From the NCBI GenBank assembly GCA_965198855.1, contig CBDAPZ010000001.1, forward strand, positions 2,108,001 through 2,172,000: a stretch of DNA of 64,000 bases, given 5' to 3'. Origin of the DNA: BOG-908 sp965198855 (lineage in GTDB: Bacteria > Pseudomonadota > Alphaproteobacteria > Acetobacterales > Acetobacteraceae). The notes beneath the pieces are model-generated. The model worked only from the letters and a program-made list of their open reading frames with translations, was not told the origin of the DNA and ran no database searches. Shown piece after piece: positions 24,708 to 33,807 of the stretch. A program made the position numbers and the translations under genes. Within the stretch, counting starts at the first letter, position 1. Each line of letters begins with the position of its first letter.

Positions 24708-25601
24708 ATGCGGCCCAAAGCGTTGTCTTTTGCTACTTTCTGGGCAGGGTCGGTATTTTCCGGCTACGAAGCTGCTTGTATCTCATCTTATTTAGCCAAG
24801 GGATATGAATTTACTGTCTATAGCTATGGCGATATTACAAATCTGCCCGAGGGAGTGCTTCACCGAAATGCGGGTGAGATCACCGATATCGGGAACATGC
24901 AGCGCTTCCTCATAAAAGGAAAACCGAACCTCAGCCACTTCTCGGATCTGTTCCGATACGAGTTATTTGCGCACACGGATCATGTCTGGTGCGATGCCGA
25001 CATGATGCTTCTGCGGCCCATCGATCTGAGCGTTGAAAGCGGCCTGCTCGCAAAGGAAGATCCGTCGACCTTGTGCGGTGCCATCATGCGGCTTGACGCC
25101 TCCGATCCTCATCTGAACACTCTGGTCGAGAAGACGTTGGAGATGCGGGATCGCGACCTCGTCTGGGGCGCCACCGGACCGAACCTGCTCACCGCCATTT
25201 TCGGGCGCGGCGCCGTCATGAAGAATGCGCATGATGCCTCGCTGTTTTTCCCGGTCCACTACGATGACTCGTGGAAGCTTCTGCTTCCGGAATATCGTGA
25301 CGAATGCGAAGAGTTGTGCAAATCCGCCTATACGCTGCATCTATGGAACGACAGGGTTCTGAAGATCGGGATTTGGAAATCTTTCTCGCCGCCTGCCGGC
25401 TCGTTTCTGGGAGAGTTGTTTCGCACACTTGGCTGCGAGTCTTACTTCACCAGCAGCTACCCGGAAGATGTCATGAGGGCAATGGTCGAGAACTGGAGAA
25501 TGCGGTGTGTCGGTGGCGATATCGGGCTTGGCCAGTGGATACGCCGTGCGGTGCCGAGTGCGAAGTTGACGTATCGTCGCCACTTCAATCTTCCAACGTG
25601 A
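24708..25601 (+). CDS. Glycosyltransferase with DXD motif (GT32-like)
   Basis: A 297-residue cytoplasmic enzyme. FSDLFRYELFAHTDHVWCDA, followed by DMMLLRPIDL, is the DXD sugar-binding region of the Gly_transf_sug/GT32 class (Och1 and alpha-1,4-GlcNAc transferase relatives). KALSFATFWAGSVFSGYEAA at the start fits their first strand. ALHLWND-type histidine is seen in AYTLHLWNDRVLK. The start follows AAAGAGGCTTACGAAG. It is the first of four same-strand genes with small gaps, so probably an operon for a surface polysaccharide. Donor and acceptor are unknown. The GC content is visibly lower than in the flanks. Confidence 0.75.
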   Translation: MRPKALSFATFWAGSVFSGYEAACISSYLAKGYEFTVYSYGDITNLPEGVLHRNAGEITDIGNMQRFLIKGKPNLSHFSDLFRYELFAHTDHVWCDADMMLLRPIDLSVESGLLAKEDPSTLCGAIMRLDASDPHLNTLVEKTLEMRDRDLVWGATGPNLLTAIFGRGAVMKNAHDASLFFPVHYDDSWKLLLPEYRDECEELCKSAYTLHLWNDRVLKIGIWKSFSPPAGSFLGELFRTLGCESYFTSSYPEDVMRAMVENWRMRCVGGDIGLGQWIRRAVPSAKLTYRRHFNLPT

Positions 25602-25619
25602 TCCAGGAAGATCCTGATC

Positions 25620-26543
25620 ATGAAATACGCGGTCGTCTTCACGACCTACACCTGGGATGCATTCGTCGCGCGGCAATATGAGCGTGTTCGCCGCCGGATC
25701 GGAGCGGGTGATCTCTACATCATAGCCGACGAGACGCATGGCAGCCTTGGCGACATACCGGCTGATCATGTGATGAGGACAAACCAGTCGGAGATACTGG
25801 GCCGGGATGGCATCGGGCCATTTGTCGAAAGCCGGCCAGTTGGCAAAAAGTCACTCCTCTGGTGGAACTTGGATTATCTGACCTACCGGTTTTTCTCCGA
25901 CCACCAGGAATACGATTACTGCATCACGATGGACTATGATGCCTGTATAAACCTGGACATCGATGATCTGATCGATCAGATTTCTGCGCGCAAGATCGAC
26001 TTTGTCGCGCATCGCCATATCCGTGACATGAGCGCCTGGATGTGGACGCAACCGCATGAAGCAAGCTACCCCAGCGAACAGATTGAAGGCCGCCTGCTCT
26101 GCGTGACGGTCATTTCCCGGGCTGCGGCAAACTTCCTGGCACATCAAAGGCGAGTTTCGGCCCTGGCCTACTCACAGGGACAGATGCCGTACTGGCCTTT
26201 TTGCGAAGTCTTTATGCCGACCGAACTCAAACGCGCCGGTTTTACGCTGGCTGAACTATCGGAGTTCGGGAATATCGCCCAATATGGCTGGCGCCCGGCC
26301 TATCGCGAAAGTACCGCCGCGTATTTGACCGATGGTAGCTTTGTCCATCCGGTCCTCGATGATCAGCGCCTGTTGCGGTCTCTGGTGGCAGAACATTATC
26401 CACTTACAGATTTTTTTAAAGCCGGCAGCGACGTACGCCGGCAGCTTCGGTCGTATGGTCCATCTGCCTATCTTCCCCACTTAGGCCGGGAAATTTGGAA
26501 GCGTCTCATGAATCGCGTGCACCGCGTGGCTCGGACCGCCTGA
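25620..26543 (+). CDS. Putative glycosyltransferase, GT-A-like
   Basis: A 307-residue protein beginning MKYAVVFTTYTWDAFVARQY. The segment DYCITMDYDACINLDIDDLI looks like the DXD region of a GT-A fold, and CEVFMPTELKRAGF is reminiscent of acceptor-side helices. No membrane segment. I cannot name the family with certainty. The gap to the preceding gene is 18 nt and to the next is 4 nt, supporting one transcript. By context it should act on the polysaccharide made by the cluster, perhaps adding one sugar to a lipid-linked unit. Confidence 0.55.
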   Translation: MKYAVVFTTYTWDAFVARQYERVRRRIGAGDLYIIADETHGSLGDIPADHVMRTNQSEILGRDGIGPFVESRPVGKKSLLWWNLDYLTYRFFSDHQEYDYCITMDYDACINLDIDDLIDQISARKIDFVAHRHIRDMSAWMWTQPHEASYPSEQIEGRLLCVTVISRAAANFLAHQRRVSALAYSQGQMPYWPFCEVFMPTELKRAGFTLAELSEFGNIAQYGWRPAYRESTAAYLTDGSFVHPVLDDQRLLRSLVAEHYPLTDFFKAGSDVRRQLRSYGPSAYLPHLGREIWKRLMNRVHRVARTA

Positions 26544-26547
26544 CCGA

Positions 26548-27357
26548 ATGCCAACGGATTTTCAATCGCCCATTCGCGACATCTCGAATGAGCCCGCGAC
26601 CGGCATCGTCTATTCGTTTTGCTCTCTTGTCTCGAATTTGGCCGAGCATGAGGAGATGGTGCGCGCTTTCATCGATCAAGGTTTCTCCGAAGCCGACTGC
26701 GAGTTCCTCATGCTCGACAACTCGGTCGTAAACACGCATGAGGCTTACCGAAGCTACAATCTCTTCCTGCAATCCGCCCGTGGGCAGTATATTATTCTAT
26801 GCCATCAGGATGTGCTTCCCATCGTTGACGGCCGCCGTGAACTCGATGCCGCATTGGCAGCGTTGACACAGACAGACCCGAAATGGGGTCTGTGCGGGAA
26901 TGCAGGCGCTGATGCGTCAGGTCGTCGTTCCATCAGGATCACTGACCCCAACATGCCGGATTGCATGTTAGGGGGGCCCTTCCCGCAGCGGGTCATGAGC
27001 CTGGATGAAAACTTCATTGTCGTTCGTAGAGACGCAAATCTGGCTACATCAAGCGACCTTAGCGGTTTTCATTGGTATGGTTCGGATTTGTGCATCATCG
27101 CGGATGTCCTCGGATGGCATGCCTATGTCATCAATTTTCACCTCCGGCATAAAAGCGGAGGAAAAACCGACCGCCATTTTACTGAGGCCGGCACCGCGTT
27201 GCGGCGCAAATATGCGCATGCGTTCCGTCCACGCTGGCAATATGTGGCAACCAGACAGCATATTTACATATCTTCGTCCCGATTTGGCACTTTCGTCAGG
27301 CGCGGCCTGCGTCGACTGCGGCTGCGATTGGGAGTCCATAACGTAAGTGACCGATAA
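26548..27357 (+). CDS. Glycosyltransferase, Glyco_tranf_2_5-like
   Basis: A 269-residue protein. GIVYSFCSLVSNLAEHEEMV begins a Rossmann-type start, FLMLDNSVVNTHEAYRSYN follows, and RGQYIILCHQDVLPIVDG supplies the HQDV-type metal/sugar site typical of family-2-like transferases of the StrF/Glyco_tranf_2_5 kind. GFHWYGSDLCIIADVLGWHA resembles the later acidic site. The end overlaps the start of the flippase by 11 nt, so the two are likely co-translated. Substrate unknown. Confidence 0.6.
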   Translation: MPTDFQSPIRDISNEPATGIVYSFCSLVSNLAEHEEMVRAFIDQGFSEADCEFLMLDNSVVNTHEAYRSYNLFLQSARGQYIILCHQDVLPIVDGRRELDAALAALTQTDPKWGLCGNAGADASGRRSIRITDPNMPDCMLGGPFPQRVMSLDENFIVVRRDANLATSSDLSGFHWYGSDLCIIADVLGWHAYVINFHLRHKSGGKTDRHFTEAGTALRRKYAHAFRPRWQYVATRQHIYISSSRFGTFVRRGLRRLRLRLGVHNVSDR

Positions 27358-28855
27358 TTCTGGATCTCAGACGAACGGCGTTGCAGAACCTTTATCGGAT
27401 GTCGAATTTGCCAGCTTGAAGCGTCGCTCCGTCAGGGGCGCTGCTGCAACATTCGTGTCACAGGCTCTGAAATTCGCCTTGTCTTTCGGATCCCAGCTGG
27501 TTTTGGCCAGATTGTTGAGCCCGTCCGAATTCGGCGTGGTCGCAATCGTCACACCGATCGTGGGGTTTATCACCATCCTGAATGAGTTTGGATTATCGCA
27601 GGCGATCATTTCCAGGCAGGAACTGAGCCAGGAAGAACTTTCCACGCTGTTCTGGATGGGTCTCGCGGCCAGCATCGCTCTTGCCACCGGGTTGATCATA
27701 GCAGCGCCGGTGATCGCCCATGTGTTCGGACATAGCGAACTGTCCCCGATCATCATCGTTCTTGCGTTGTTCATGCTGCCGACCAGCTTTGGCACGCAGT
27801 CGGCGGCCTTGATGAACCGACGAGTCCAGTTCACCGAATTGGCAACCATCGATCTCGCATCTGCCGTTTTGAGTGCGGCTGTCGGAATAGCCGCTGCTCT
27901 TTCAGGCCTTGGATATTGGTCGCTTGTGTTGGCGCAGGGTTTCGGCACGCTCTCGAGCCAGGGGGCGGCGTGGGTTCTCGCCGGCTGGCGTCCATCGCGA
28001 CCGATCTTCGACAGGGGTGTCTCATCAACGCTGATGTTCGGAGCGCATATCACCACGTTCAACGTGGTAAGCTATTTCTCATCGTATTTCGATAATCTGA
28101 TGGTCGGCCTACTTTATGGACCGGGTGCGCTTGGGCTGTTCGATCGGGCGTTCAGGCTCGTTGTGCAGCCGATGTCGCAGATCACGGCACCTATCTCTCG
28201 CATTGCCGTTCCCATTCTCTCGCGGCTCGTCGGCAATCCCGAGCGTTATCGAAAGACCTATCTGTTGATGCTCCAGCTTGTTCTGCTTGCGACGGCGCCA
28301 GGCTTGATCTGCGCAAGCGTGATGTCGCGACAGATCGTGGTCGCACTTGTCGGGCGCGACTGGGTCGGCACAGCGCCGATACTGCACTGGATCAGCATTG
28401 CGGCGATCTTCTCGGTTTTTACCGGATCCACGTATTGGCTTTTCGTCAGCCAGGGACGGTCGCGCGATCAGATGCGTTGCGGGCTTGTGAGCTCGTTTAT
28501 CATTCTCCTTTCGCTCTTTGCCGGTATCTACTGGGGGCCTGCTGGAATAGCTGCGGCTTACGCGTTGTTTGCGCCACTGGTTCATGGCGTTTTCGTCTGG
28601 ACTGCGACGCGGCGTGGACCGGTGAAGCTTTCGGATATTCTGCTCACGACATACCCGATTGGGGTGGCCGCGATTGTCACAGCGGCCGGTTTGATGTTGC
28701 TGAGATCCTCCTTGTCTGCGGCACCGCTTGGCGCGGTTATCGAGGCCGCTTTTTTTGCTTACGGTGTAAGCGGGATCGCCATGTTATGCCTTCCACAAGG
28801 TCGCAGGCTCGCTCGTGATGCGATGCATCTAAAGGGTTTTGTCGCTGCCTCTTAG
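27347..28855 (+). CDS. Wzx/WzxC-type polysaccharide flippase
   Basis: A 502-residue integral membrane protein with about 12-14 hydrophobic segments and the start-of-family pattern RRSVRGAAATFVSQALKFAL then VLARLLSPSEFGVVAIVTPI. This is the MOP-superfamily polysaccharide transporter signature (WzxC/TuaB/RfbX). It should move a lipid-linked oligosaccharide from the inner to the outer leaflet for polymer assembly. The start is GTG at 27347 with GGAGT upstream, overlapping the preceding glycosyltransferase. It is the last gene of the cluster and no polymerase (Wzy) or ligase is in view. A family-1 repeat follows at once. Confidence 0.85.
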   Translation: MTDNSGSQTNGVAEPLSDVEFASLKRRSVRGAAATFVSQALKFALSFGSQLVLARLLSPSEFGVVAIVTPIVGFITILNEFGLSQAIISRQELSQEELSTLFWMGLAASIALATGLIIAAPVIAHVFGHSELSPIIIVLALFMLPTSFGTQSAALMNRRVQFTELATIDLASAVLSAAVGIAAALSGLGYWSLVLAQGFGTLSSQGAAWVLAGWRPSRPIFDRGVSSTLMFGAHITTFNVVSYFSSYFDNLMVGLLYGPGALGLFDRAFRLVVQPMSQITAPISRIAVPILSRLVGNPERYRKTYLLMLQLVLLATAPGLICASVMSRQIVVALVGRDWVGTAPILHWISIAAIFSVFTGSTYWLFVSQGRSRDQMRCGLVSSFIILLSLFAGIYWGPAGIAAAYALFAPLVHGVFVWTATRRGPVKLSDILLTTYPIGVAAIVTAAGLMLLRSSLSAAPLGAVIEAAFFAYGVSGIAMLCLPQGRRLARDAMHLKGFVAAS

Positions 28856-28926
28856 TTGCCGGAGTGAACCGCGACAGCGACATAAAAGTCTTTTGCTTCT
28901 TTTCTTCAGAAAAGAAGGCCTTCCTA
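28850..28926 (-). repeat. Family-1 hairpin element with module B
   Basis: Minus-strand order: AGGAAGGC, hairpin 28896-28917 (CTTCTTTTC, TGAA, GAAAAGAAG), CAAAAGACTTTTATGTCGC, then module B (TGTCGCGGTTCACTCCGGC, to about 28860). The flippase stop lies in the outer edge of module B and the ydcF-like stop lies 7 nt from the hairpin. Confidence 0.85.
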
Positions 28927-29478
28927 TCTGGAAGCCGCAGCATAAACCGGCAACGCCAACATTTCCCGTGCCGTCGAATAAATATCGCGCCATTCCATAA
29001 AATGCGGCCAAATCGCAGAGATGCCCGTAATGCCGTGCTGGCGAAAGGCAAGCGCGCATCGGGGAATATGGAAATATTGTGTGACGATCATCACGCGCAG
29101 CAGATGGCGCGCCTGCATCACCGCCACGGCGTGTGCCACCGTGGCGCGCGTATTGTTACCGTCAGGGTCGGACAGGATGGCTGCTTCGGGGATGCCGGCC
29201 TGGCGCAAGGCGTCGTGCATGGTGGCGGCTTCGTCATAGCCGGTGGCGCCGCGTCCGCCGCTGACCATGATCAAGGGCACGAGGTTTGCGCGGTAGGCCT
29301 GTATGGCAGCGTCCAGTCGCGCGGCCAGCCTTGGCGAGGGCGCGCCGCCGGCCAGAACCGCACTACCGAAAACGACAGCCAGGTCGGCCGGGGTGCGGCG
29401 TGGCAGGAGCGCAAACGAGAAAAATGCAACGATGTAGAGGAGCAGGACACCGCACATCGTGAACGCGGCGATGCGCAT
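28924..29478 (-). CDS. YdcF/SanA-like DUF218 protein
   Basis: A 184-residue protein. One N-terminal membrane segment (FTMCGVLLLYIVAFFSFAL) is followed by a DUF218 domain: LAVVFGSAVLAGGAPSPRLA, VPLIMVSGGRGATGYDEAAT, LSDPDGNNTRATVAHAV and MIVTQYFHIPRCALAFRQHG. DUF218 proteins (YdcF, SanA, ElyC) are linked to envelope integrity and S-adenosylmethionine-like ligand binding. It is the last gene of a four-gene run with the amidase and the Tat-exported oxidoreductase. A family-1 element forms its 3' end. Confidence 0.8.
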   Translation of the reverse strand: MRIAAFTMCGVLLLYIVAFFSFALLPRRTPADLAVVFGSAVLAGGAPSPRLAARLDAAIQAYRANLVPLIMVSGGRGATGYDEAATMHDALRQAGIPEAAILSDPDGNNTRATVAHAVAVMQARHLLRVMIVTQYFHIPRCALAFRQHGITGISAIWPHFMEWRDIYSTAREMLALPVYAAASR

Positions 29479-29786
29479 CAGATCTTTCGCCGGCGCAGGA
29501 GCAGGGCTGCGCCTGCGCAGGCGATCGCAACGTAGAACGCCGATCCCATCAGCGTGATATAGATTGCCTGGTACGGCAATTCGTTCTCACCGCCGTCGAT
29601 GACGGAGAAACGCTGATGCAGTGGTGTATTGGCTGCATTCTGCTGAAGGATCGTCAGTGATGGGTGGTGCTTGAGCACAAGATAGGTGGTCGGGTCATCA
29701 TATTCATAGACGATGCCGGTGAATAATCGTGCCGAGAGCAGCAGGATCGCCAAAAGCAGTAGCGCGGTGCGGAGGACTGCCATCAA
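29478..29786 (-). CDS. Small membrane protein with two hydrophobic segments
   Basis: A 102-residue protein with segments RTALLLLAILLLSARLF and ITLMGSAFYVAIACAGAALL around a ~55-residue loop (YEYDDPTTYLVLKHHPS...), ending RRRKI. No family recognised. The start overlaps the amidase stop and its own stop overlaps the start of the DUF218 gene, so it is translated within that operon. A supporting role for envelope maintenance is guessed from position only. Confidence 0.55.
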   Translation of the reverse strand: MMAVLRTALLLLAILLLSARLFTGIVYEYDDPTTYLVLKHHPSLTILQQNAANTPLHQRFSVIDGGENELPYQAIYITLMGSAFYVAIACAGAALLLRRRKI

Positions 29787-30433
29787 AGTCCGGGGCGCTT
29801 GATCGGCTTCTTCAGGCCCAGGGTTTTGCGCAGCTTATCCATATACGGCAACAGATTGCTGCCTGGGCAATCGAAAGTGTCGCCATATTCAATATGGCCG
29901 CCGAAACTGGTCATTGTGGGAAAGGCGCGCATCAGCCTGCGGCTTAGCGCCTCGATTGCCTCTACTACCTTGCCGGTGACCGGATCGCCGGCATAGGGGC
30001 GAAGATGGAGCCAGTTAATGGTGCTGGCATCGTAGTCGCCGATACAGACGATGCCGATCTTGCCAGTGTTCTGGTTCTTGACGTCCGAGCCTTTGTAGAT
30101 CAGCTGGCGGCCCTCGAAGATCGTGCCGTCGGGCATGATGCCGTAATGGTAGGCGATATCGTCCCAGTGGCGCTGGTCCATATCGAAACCCTGGATCTTC
30201 TTCATGTCGTCGAGGTGGTTGTGACCGGAATTATGGATGACGATCGCGTTGTAGTTCCAATCGGGGTCGAGCGCTTTGGATGGCGCATGCGCAGCCCAAC
30301 TAGGACGGCGCCTGATTTTCAGGTCGGCGGCGATCTGATCCATGATGGCGGTACGGTCTGGTTGGTCTGCCACGGCCTCTTCCCGGCTTAGCGCTTGCTG
30401 AGCGCTGGAACGTTGTTCCGGCGCAGATAGCAC
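29783..30433 (-). CDS. N-acetylmuramoyl-L-alanine amidase (Amidase_2/PGRP fold)
   Basis: A 216-residue protein. Motifs: NAIVIHNSGHNHLDDMKKIQ, DIAYHYGIMPDGTIFEGR, GKIGIVCIGDYD and FGGHIEYGDTFDCPG. The histidines in IHNSG and GGHIEY plus the cysteine in DCPG give the Zn ligands of the PGRP/T7-lysozyme amidase fold, cutting the bond between MurNAc and L-Ala. The GTG at 30433 has a weak ribosome binding site. ATG 30343 (MDQIAADL) is an alternative that would leave a compact domain. I see no signal peptide for either start, so its place of action is open. Confidence 0.8.
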   Translation of the reverse strand: MLSAPEQRSSAQQALSREEAVADQPDRTAIMDQIAADLKIRRRPSWAAHAPSKALDPDWNYNAIVIHNSGHNHLDDMKKIQGFDMDQRHWDDIAYHYGIMPDGTIFEGRQLIYKGSDVKNQNTGKIGIVCIGDYDASTINWLHLRPYAGDPVTGKVVEAIEALSRRLMRAFPTMTSFGGHIEYGDTFDCPGSNLLPYMDKLRKTLGLKKPIKRPGL

Positions 30434-30475
30434 AAGCGACCAGGCCGGGCCAGGAACCCCTGCGCCCTGCGTGCT

Positions 30476-31753
30476 TCAGGAGGACTCGGCGGGTGGCGGG
30501 CCGCGGGTGACGTCGAGGCCCTGGGTTGGCGCCATCCTGACGAGTGATCCTGATGCGGCGGATTGGTAGATGGCCTCCATGATGCGCATGTCCTGCAGGC
30601 CTTCCTCGCCGGGGGTGAGGGGAATGCGGTCATGGGCGATGGCTTCGGCATAGGCGTCCATCTCCAGCGCGAACTGGTTTTTTGGGGACCAGCGGCGCTG
30701 TTCCAGGGCGCTGCTCTGGCCGGCGCGACGGCCGATCTGCATGGTGAGGTTGTCGTAGCTGAAGGCGGGGTCCAGGCCGGCCCAGGCTTCGGCGCCCATT
30801 ACACGAAGGAAGCGGTTCTCGTGGTAGGAGTAACCGCTGCTGCAGGTGGCGAGCACGCCTGAGGGAAAGCGCAGGGTGAAGCTGCAGAGATCCTCGATTT
30901 CCTTGAAACGTGGGTCGTCTTTCGGTTGTGTCGTGCGGGCTGTGATCTCAATGGGTTCCTCGCCGGTGATAAAGCGGGCGGCGTTGAGGCAGTAGAGGCC
31001 AACGTCGGGGAGAGATCCGCCGCCGGCCATGGCTTTTATCAAACGCCATTGGCCGTTATCGGCATTGTTCTGGCCGTTGGTGGCTTCGATCATGCGCAGC
31101 GCGCCGAGCGACTTGCCGCGGGCCATCTTGATGAGTTCGCGGTATTCGGGGAGATACTGGCAGCGATACGCGATCATCAATTTGCGTTTGGCGGCCTTGC
31201 AGGCATCGACCATGCGCTGTGCATCCTGCACTGTCGTGGCCATCGGTTTCTCGCACAGAACGTGCTTGCCGGCCTGAGCTGCGCGCACCGTGTATTCGGC
31301 ATGCAGTGCGTTCGGCAGGGCGATGTAGACGATATCCACATCCGGATTGTCTTTCAGCTGATCGAAATTCGTGTAGTCGTAGATGTTCTTTTCCGGCACG
31401 CGGTATTGGGCGGCGATGATGCGGGCCTTGTCGCGCTCGCCGCTGACCAGCGCGGTGAGGCGGACATGCTTGCTTTCCGCGAAGCCGGGCAGGACTTGGG
31501 TGAGTGCCAGGCGGCCGAGGCCGACGACGGCGATGCCGAGCCGCTTATCGAACGGATCGAGCGCTGGGACTTTGCCGTTCTGGTCGGAGGGGGTGTCGAG
31601 CGGCGGCAGGGTAACTTCATTATTGCGCACGGTGCCGCGCAGGTCGGCAGGTGCCTGGGTCGGCTCGGCGGCCGATGCCGCGCCGATCAGGCCGAGGCTG
31701 GCGAGGCCGGCGCCGGTGGACCCGACAAGGCTACGGCGTGTGATTGACGGCAT
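30476..31753 (-). CDS. Tat-exported Gfo/Idh/MocA family oxidoreductase
   Basis: A 425-residue enzyme. The twin-arginine signal MPSITRRSLVGSTG precedes a hydrophobic h-region and cleavage near SAA. A Rossmann domain starts LGIAVVGLGRLALTQVLPGF; EKPMATTVQDAQRMV and AYRCQYLPEYRELI carry the family EKP and active-site region. The exported, cofactor-loaded layout is that of glucose-fructose oxidoreductase of Zymomonas and sugar dehydrogenases in acetic acid bacteria. The substrate is probably an aldose, not proven. The start is the ATG at 31753, which gives the Tat motif; the longer frame is not family-like. It heads the amidase/DUF218 operon and diverges from the M61 gene. Confidence 0.88.
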   Translation of the reverse strand: MPSITRRSLVGSTGAGLASLGLIGAASAAEPTQAPADLRGTVRNNEVTLPPLDTPSDQNGKVPALDPFDKRLGIAVVGLGRLALTQVLPGFAESKHVRLTALVSGERDKARIIAAQYRVPEKNIYDYTNFDQLKDNPDVDIVYIALPNALHAEYTVRAAQAGKHVLCEKPMATTVQDAQRMVDACKAAKRKLMIAYRCQYLPEYRELIKMARGKSLGALRMIEATNGQNNADNGQWRLIKAMAGGGSLPDVGLYCLNAARFITGEEPIEITARTTQPKDDPRFKEIEDLCSFTLRFPSGVLATCSSGYSYHENRFLRVMGAEAWAGLDPAFSYDNLTMQIGRRAGQSSALEQRRWSPKNQFALEMDAYAEAIAHDRIPLTPGEEGLQDMRIMEAIYQSAASGSLVRMAPTQGLDVTRGPPPAESS

Positions 31754-31859
31754 AAGACAAACTCCCAGCGCAATGCGTATGGGGGGAACAGCCGCAGGCG
31801 GGTGAGGTTCGGGGCAGCACGGATTTGTGGTTTTGCGGGATGACTTGCTAGATACCGGC

Positions 31860-33773
31860 ATGCGCCGTTTCCTGCTGCCGTTGCTGTTTGTTTCCACCGC
31901 CGCCTGGGCCGCGCCCGTGCCGGCGCCGCCCTCGCCGCCGATCCCACCGCCAGTGGATAAGCCCTACCCGGGCCGGATCGAGCTCATGGTGGATGGCACC
32001 AATCTCGGTCAGCACATCATGCAGGTAACAGAGACCATCCCGTTGGCGGAGGGCCAGGCGCCGATCCTGCTGTTCCCCAGATGGCTGCCCGGCAACCACG
32101 GGCCGACGGGGCCCCTCGCCTCCCTGGCCGGCCTCATGGTGAGCGCGGATGGCAAGCCGGTCGCCTGGCGGCGTGACAGCGTGGATATGGGGGCTTTCCA
32201 CATCGATGCGCCGGCCGGCACCAAGGCCCTCAAGGTGTCCTTCCAGTTCCTTTCTCCGCTCGACAATGCGGCGGCGCGCGTGGTGATGACACCGAACATG
32301 GTGGAGGTGGAATGGCGGCCGGAAATCCTGTTCCCGGCCGGATATTATGCGCGTGATATCGCGGTGCAGGCTTCGGTGAAGCTGCCGTCGAATTTCCAGT
32401 ATGCGACGGCACTGGAGACCGACCATGCCGATGGCGGCACAATCGCGTTCAAGCCCGTGCCGCTCGAGACGCTTCTGGATTCACCAGTATTGGCGGGCCG
32501 TTATTTCAGCCGCGTCGACTTGGCCCCCGGTGCTGCCGTGCCGGTGCATATGGATGTTTTCGCAGATAAGCCGAAAGACCTCGTGATCAAGCCGGAGGAT
32601 CTGCAGGCGCATCGCAATCTGGTCGCGCAGGCCACGCGCAACTTTGGCAGCCATCATTACGACCATTTCGATTTCCTGTTCTCGGTCAGCAGCGAGATGG
32701 GCGATATCGGGCTGGAGCATCAGCGCAGCAACGAGGTCGGCGCCGATGAGGATTACTTCACCGACCCGCAGAAATCGGCACCGTTCCGCGAGCTGCTACC
32801 GCATGAATATACCCATTCGTGGAACGGCAAGTTCATGCGGCCGGCGGATCTGTGGTCGCCTGACGATCATACGGTGCCAGAGCGCGATAGCCTGCTTTGG
32901 GTGTATGAGGGGCAGACGGATTATTGGGGCCAGGTGCTGGCGGCGCGTTCGGCGATCGTGAATGCGGCGCAGTTCCGCGATATTCTGGCGTTGGAGGCGG
33001 CGCAGCTCGACAAGGCTACTCCCGGACGGTCCTGGCGCAATCTGCAGGATACGGTGGATGATCCGATCATCTCCTGGCACAAACCCTCGTCGTGGCATAG
33101 CTGGTCGCGGTTCGGCGATTATTACCAGGAGGGGCTGCTGGTATGGCTCGATGCGGACACGCTGATACGCCAGATGTCGGGCGAGAAAAAATCGCTCTCG
33201 GATTTCGCGCGCCTGTTCTTCGGCGTGGATGACGGGGATTGGACCACGCATACGTATACGTTTGACGACGTGGTGCATGCGCTGAATCAAATTCAGCCTT
33301 ATGACTGGGCGGCCTTCCTGCGTGCACGGCTCGATGGACATGGTCCAGGGGCGCCGCTGGACGGCATCACGCGCGGTGGCTGGAAGCTTACCTACACGGA
33401 TACGAAGTCGGCGATCGAGAAGACGCTCGATGGGCTGAGGAAGGGCACCGACCTGACCTATTCGCTCGGCGTTTTCGTGGGCGGCGATGGCACGGTGCGC
33501 GCCGTGCTCTGGGGGAGCCCTGCCTTTGCCGCCGGGCTCGCGCCCGGCAACAAGATCGCTGCGGTGAACGGGATGGCGTTTGACGGCGTGGATGTGCTTA
33601 CCGACGCCATTACGACCGCACATACCGGTGACGCACCGATCGAGCTACTGATGCGCGACGGGGCACAATATCGCACGGTGCCGATCGCGTATCATGGCGG
33701 GCTGCGCTATCCACATCTTGAGCGCATTGCGAACACGCCCGATCGCCTCAGTGACATCTTGGCGCCGAAGTAG
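31860..33773 (+). CDS. M61 glycyl aminopeptidase family, with PDZ domain
   Basis: A 637-residue exported protein with signal MRRFLLPLLFVSTAAWAAPV and a proline-rich linker. The N-terminal beta domain runs to ~250. The catalytic gluzincin core has ELLPHEYTHSWNGKFMRPAD (HEYTH 315-319) and LLWVYEGQTDYWGQ with Glu350. A PDZ domain lies near the end (SLGVFVGGDGTVRAVLWGSP, AAGLAPGNKIAAVNGM). M61 enzymes remove N-terminal glycine or alanine residues. The ATG at 31860 is chosen because it directly starts the signal peptide. It is divergent from the sugar oxidoreductase and followed in the same direction by the deaminase. Confidence 0.92.
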   Translation: MRRFLLPLLFVSTAAWAAPVPAPPSPPIPPPVDKPYPGRIELMVDGTNLGQHIMQVTETIPLAEGQAPILLFPRWLPGNHGPTGPLASLAGLMVSADGKPVAWRRDSVDMGAFHIDAPAGTKALKVSFQFLSPLDNAAARVVMTPNMVEVEWRPEILFPAGYYARDIAVQASVKLPSNFQYATALETDHADGGTIAFKPVPLETLLDSPVLAGRYFSRVDLAPGAAVPVHMDVFADKPKDLVIKPEDLQAHRNLVAQATRNFGSHHYDHFDFLFSVSSEMGDIGLEHQRSNEVGADEDYFTDPQKSAPFRELLPHEYTHSWNGKFMRPADLWSPDDHTVPERDSLLWVYEGQTDYWGQVLAARSAIVNAAQFRDILALEAAQLDKATPGRSWRNLQDTVDDPIISWHKPSSWHSWSRFGDYYQEGLLVWLDADTLIRQMSGEKKSLSDFARLFFGVDDGDWTTHTYTFDDVVHALNQIQPYDWAAFLRARLDGHGPGAPLDGITRGGWKLTYTDTKSAIEKTLDGLRKGTDLTYSLGVFVGGDGTVRAVLWGSPAFAAGLAPGNKIAAVNGMAFDGVDVLTDAITTAHTGDAPIELLMRDGAQYRTVPIAYHGGLRYPHLERIANTPDRLSDILAPK

Positions 33774-33807
33774 GGTGGGCTGTGCCCGCCAAACGGAAGA
33801 CACGTAG

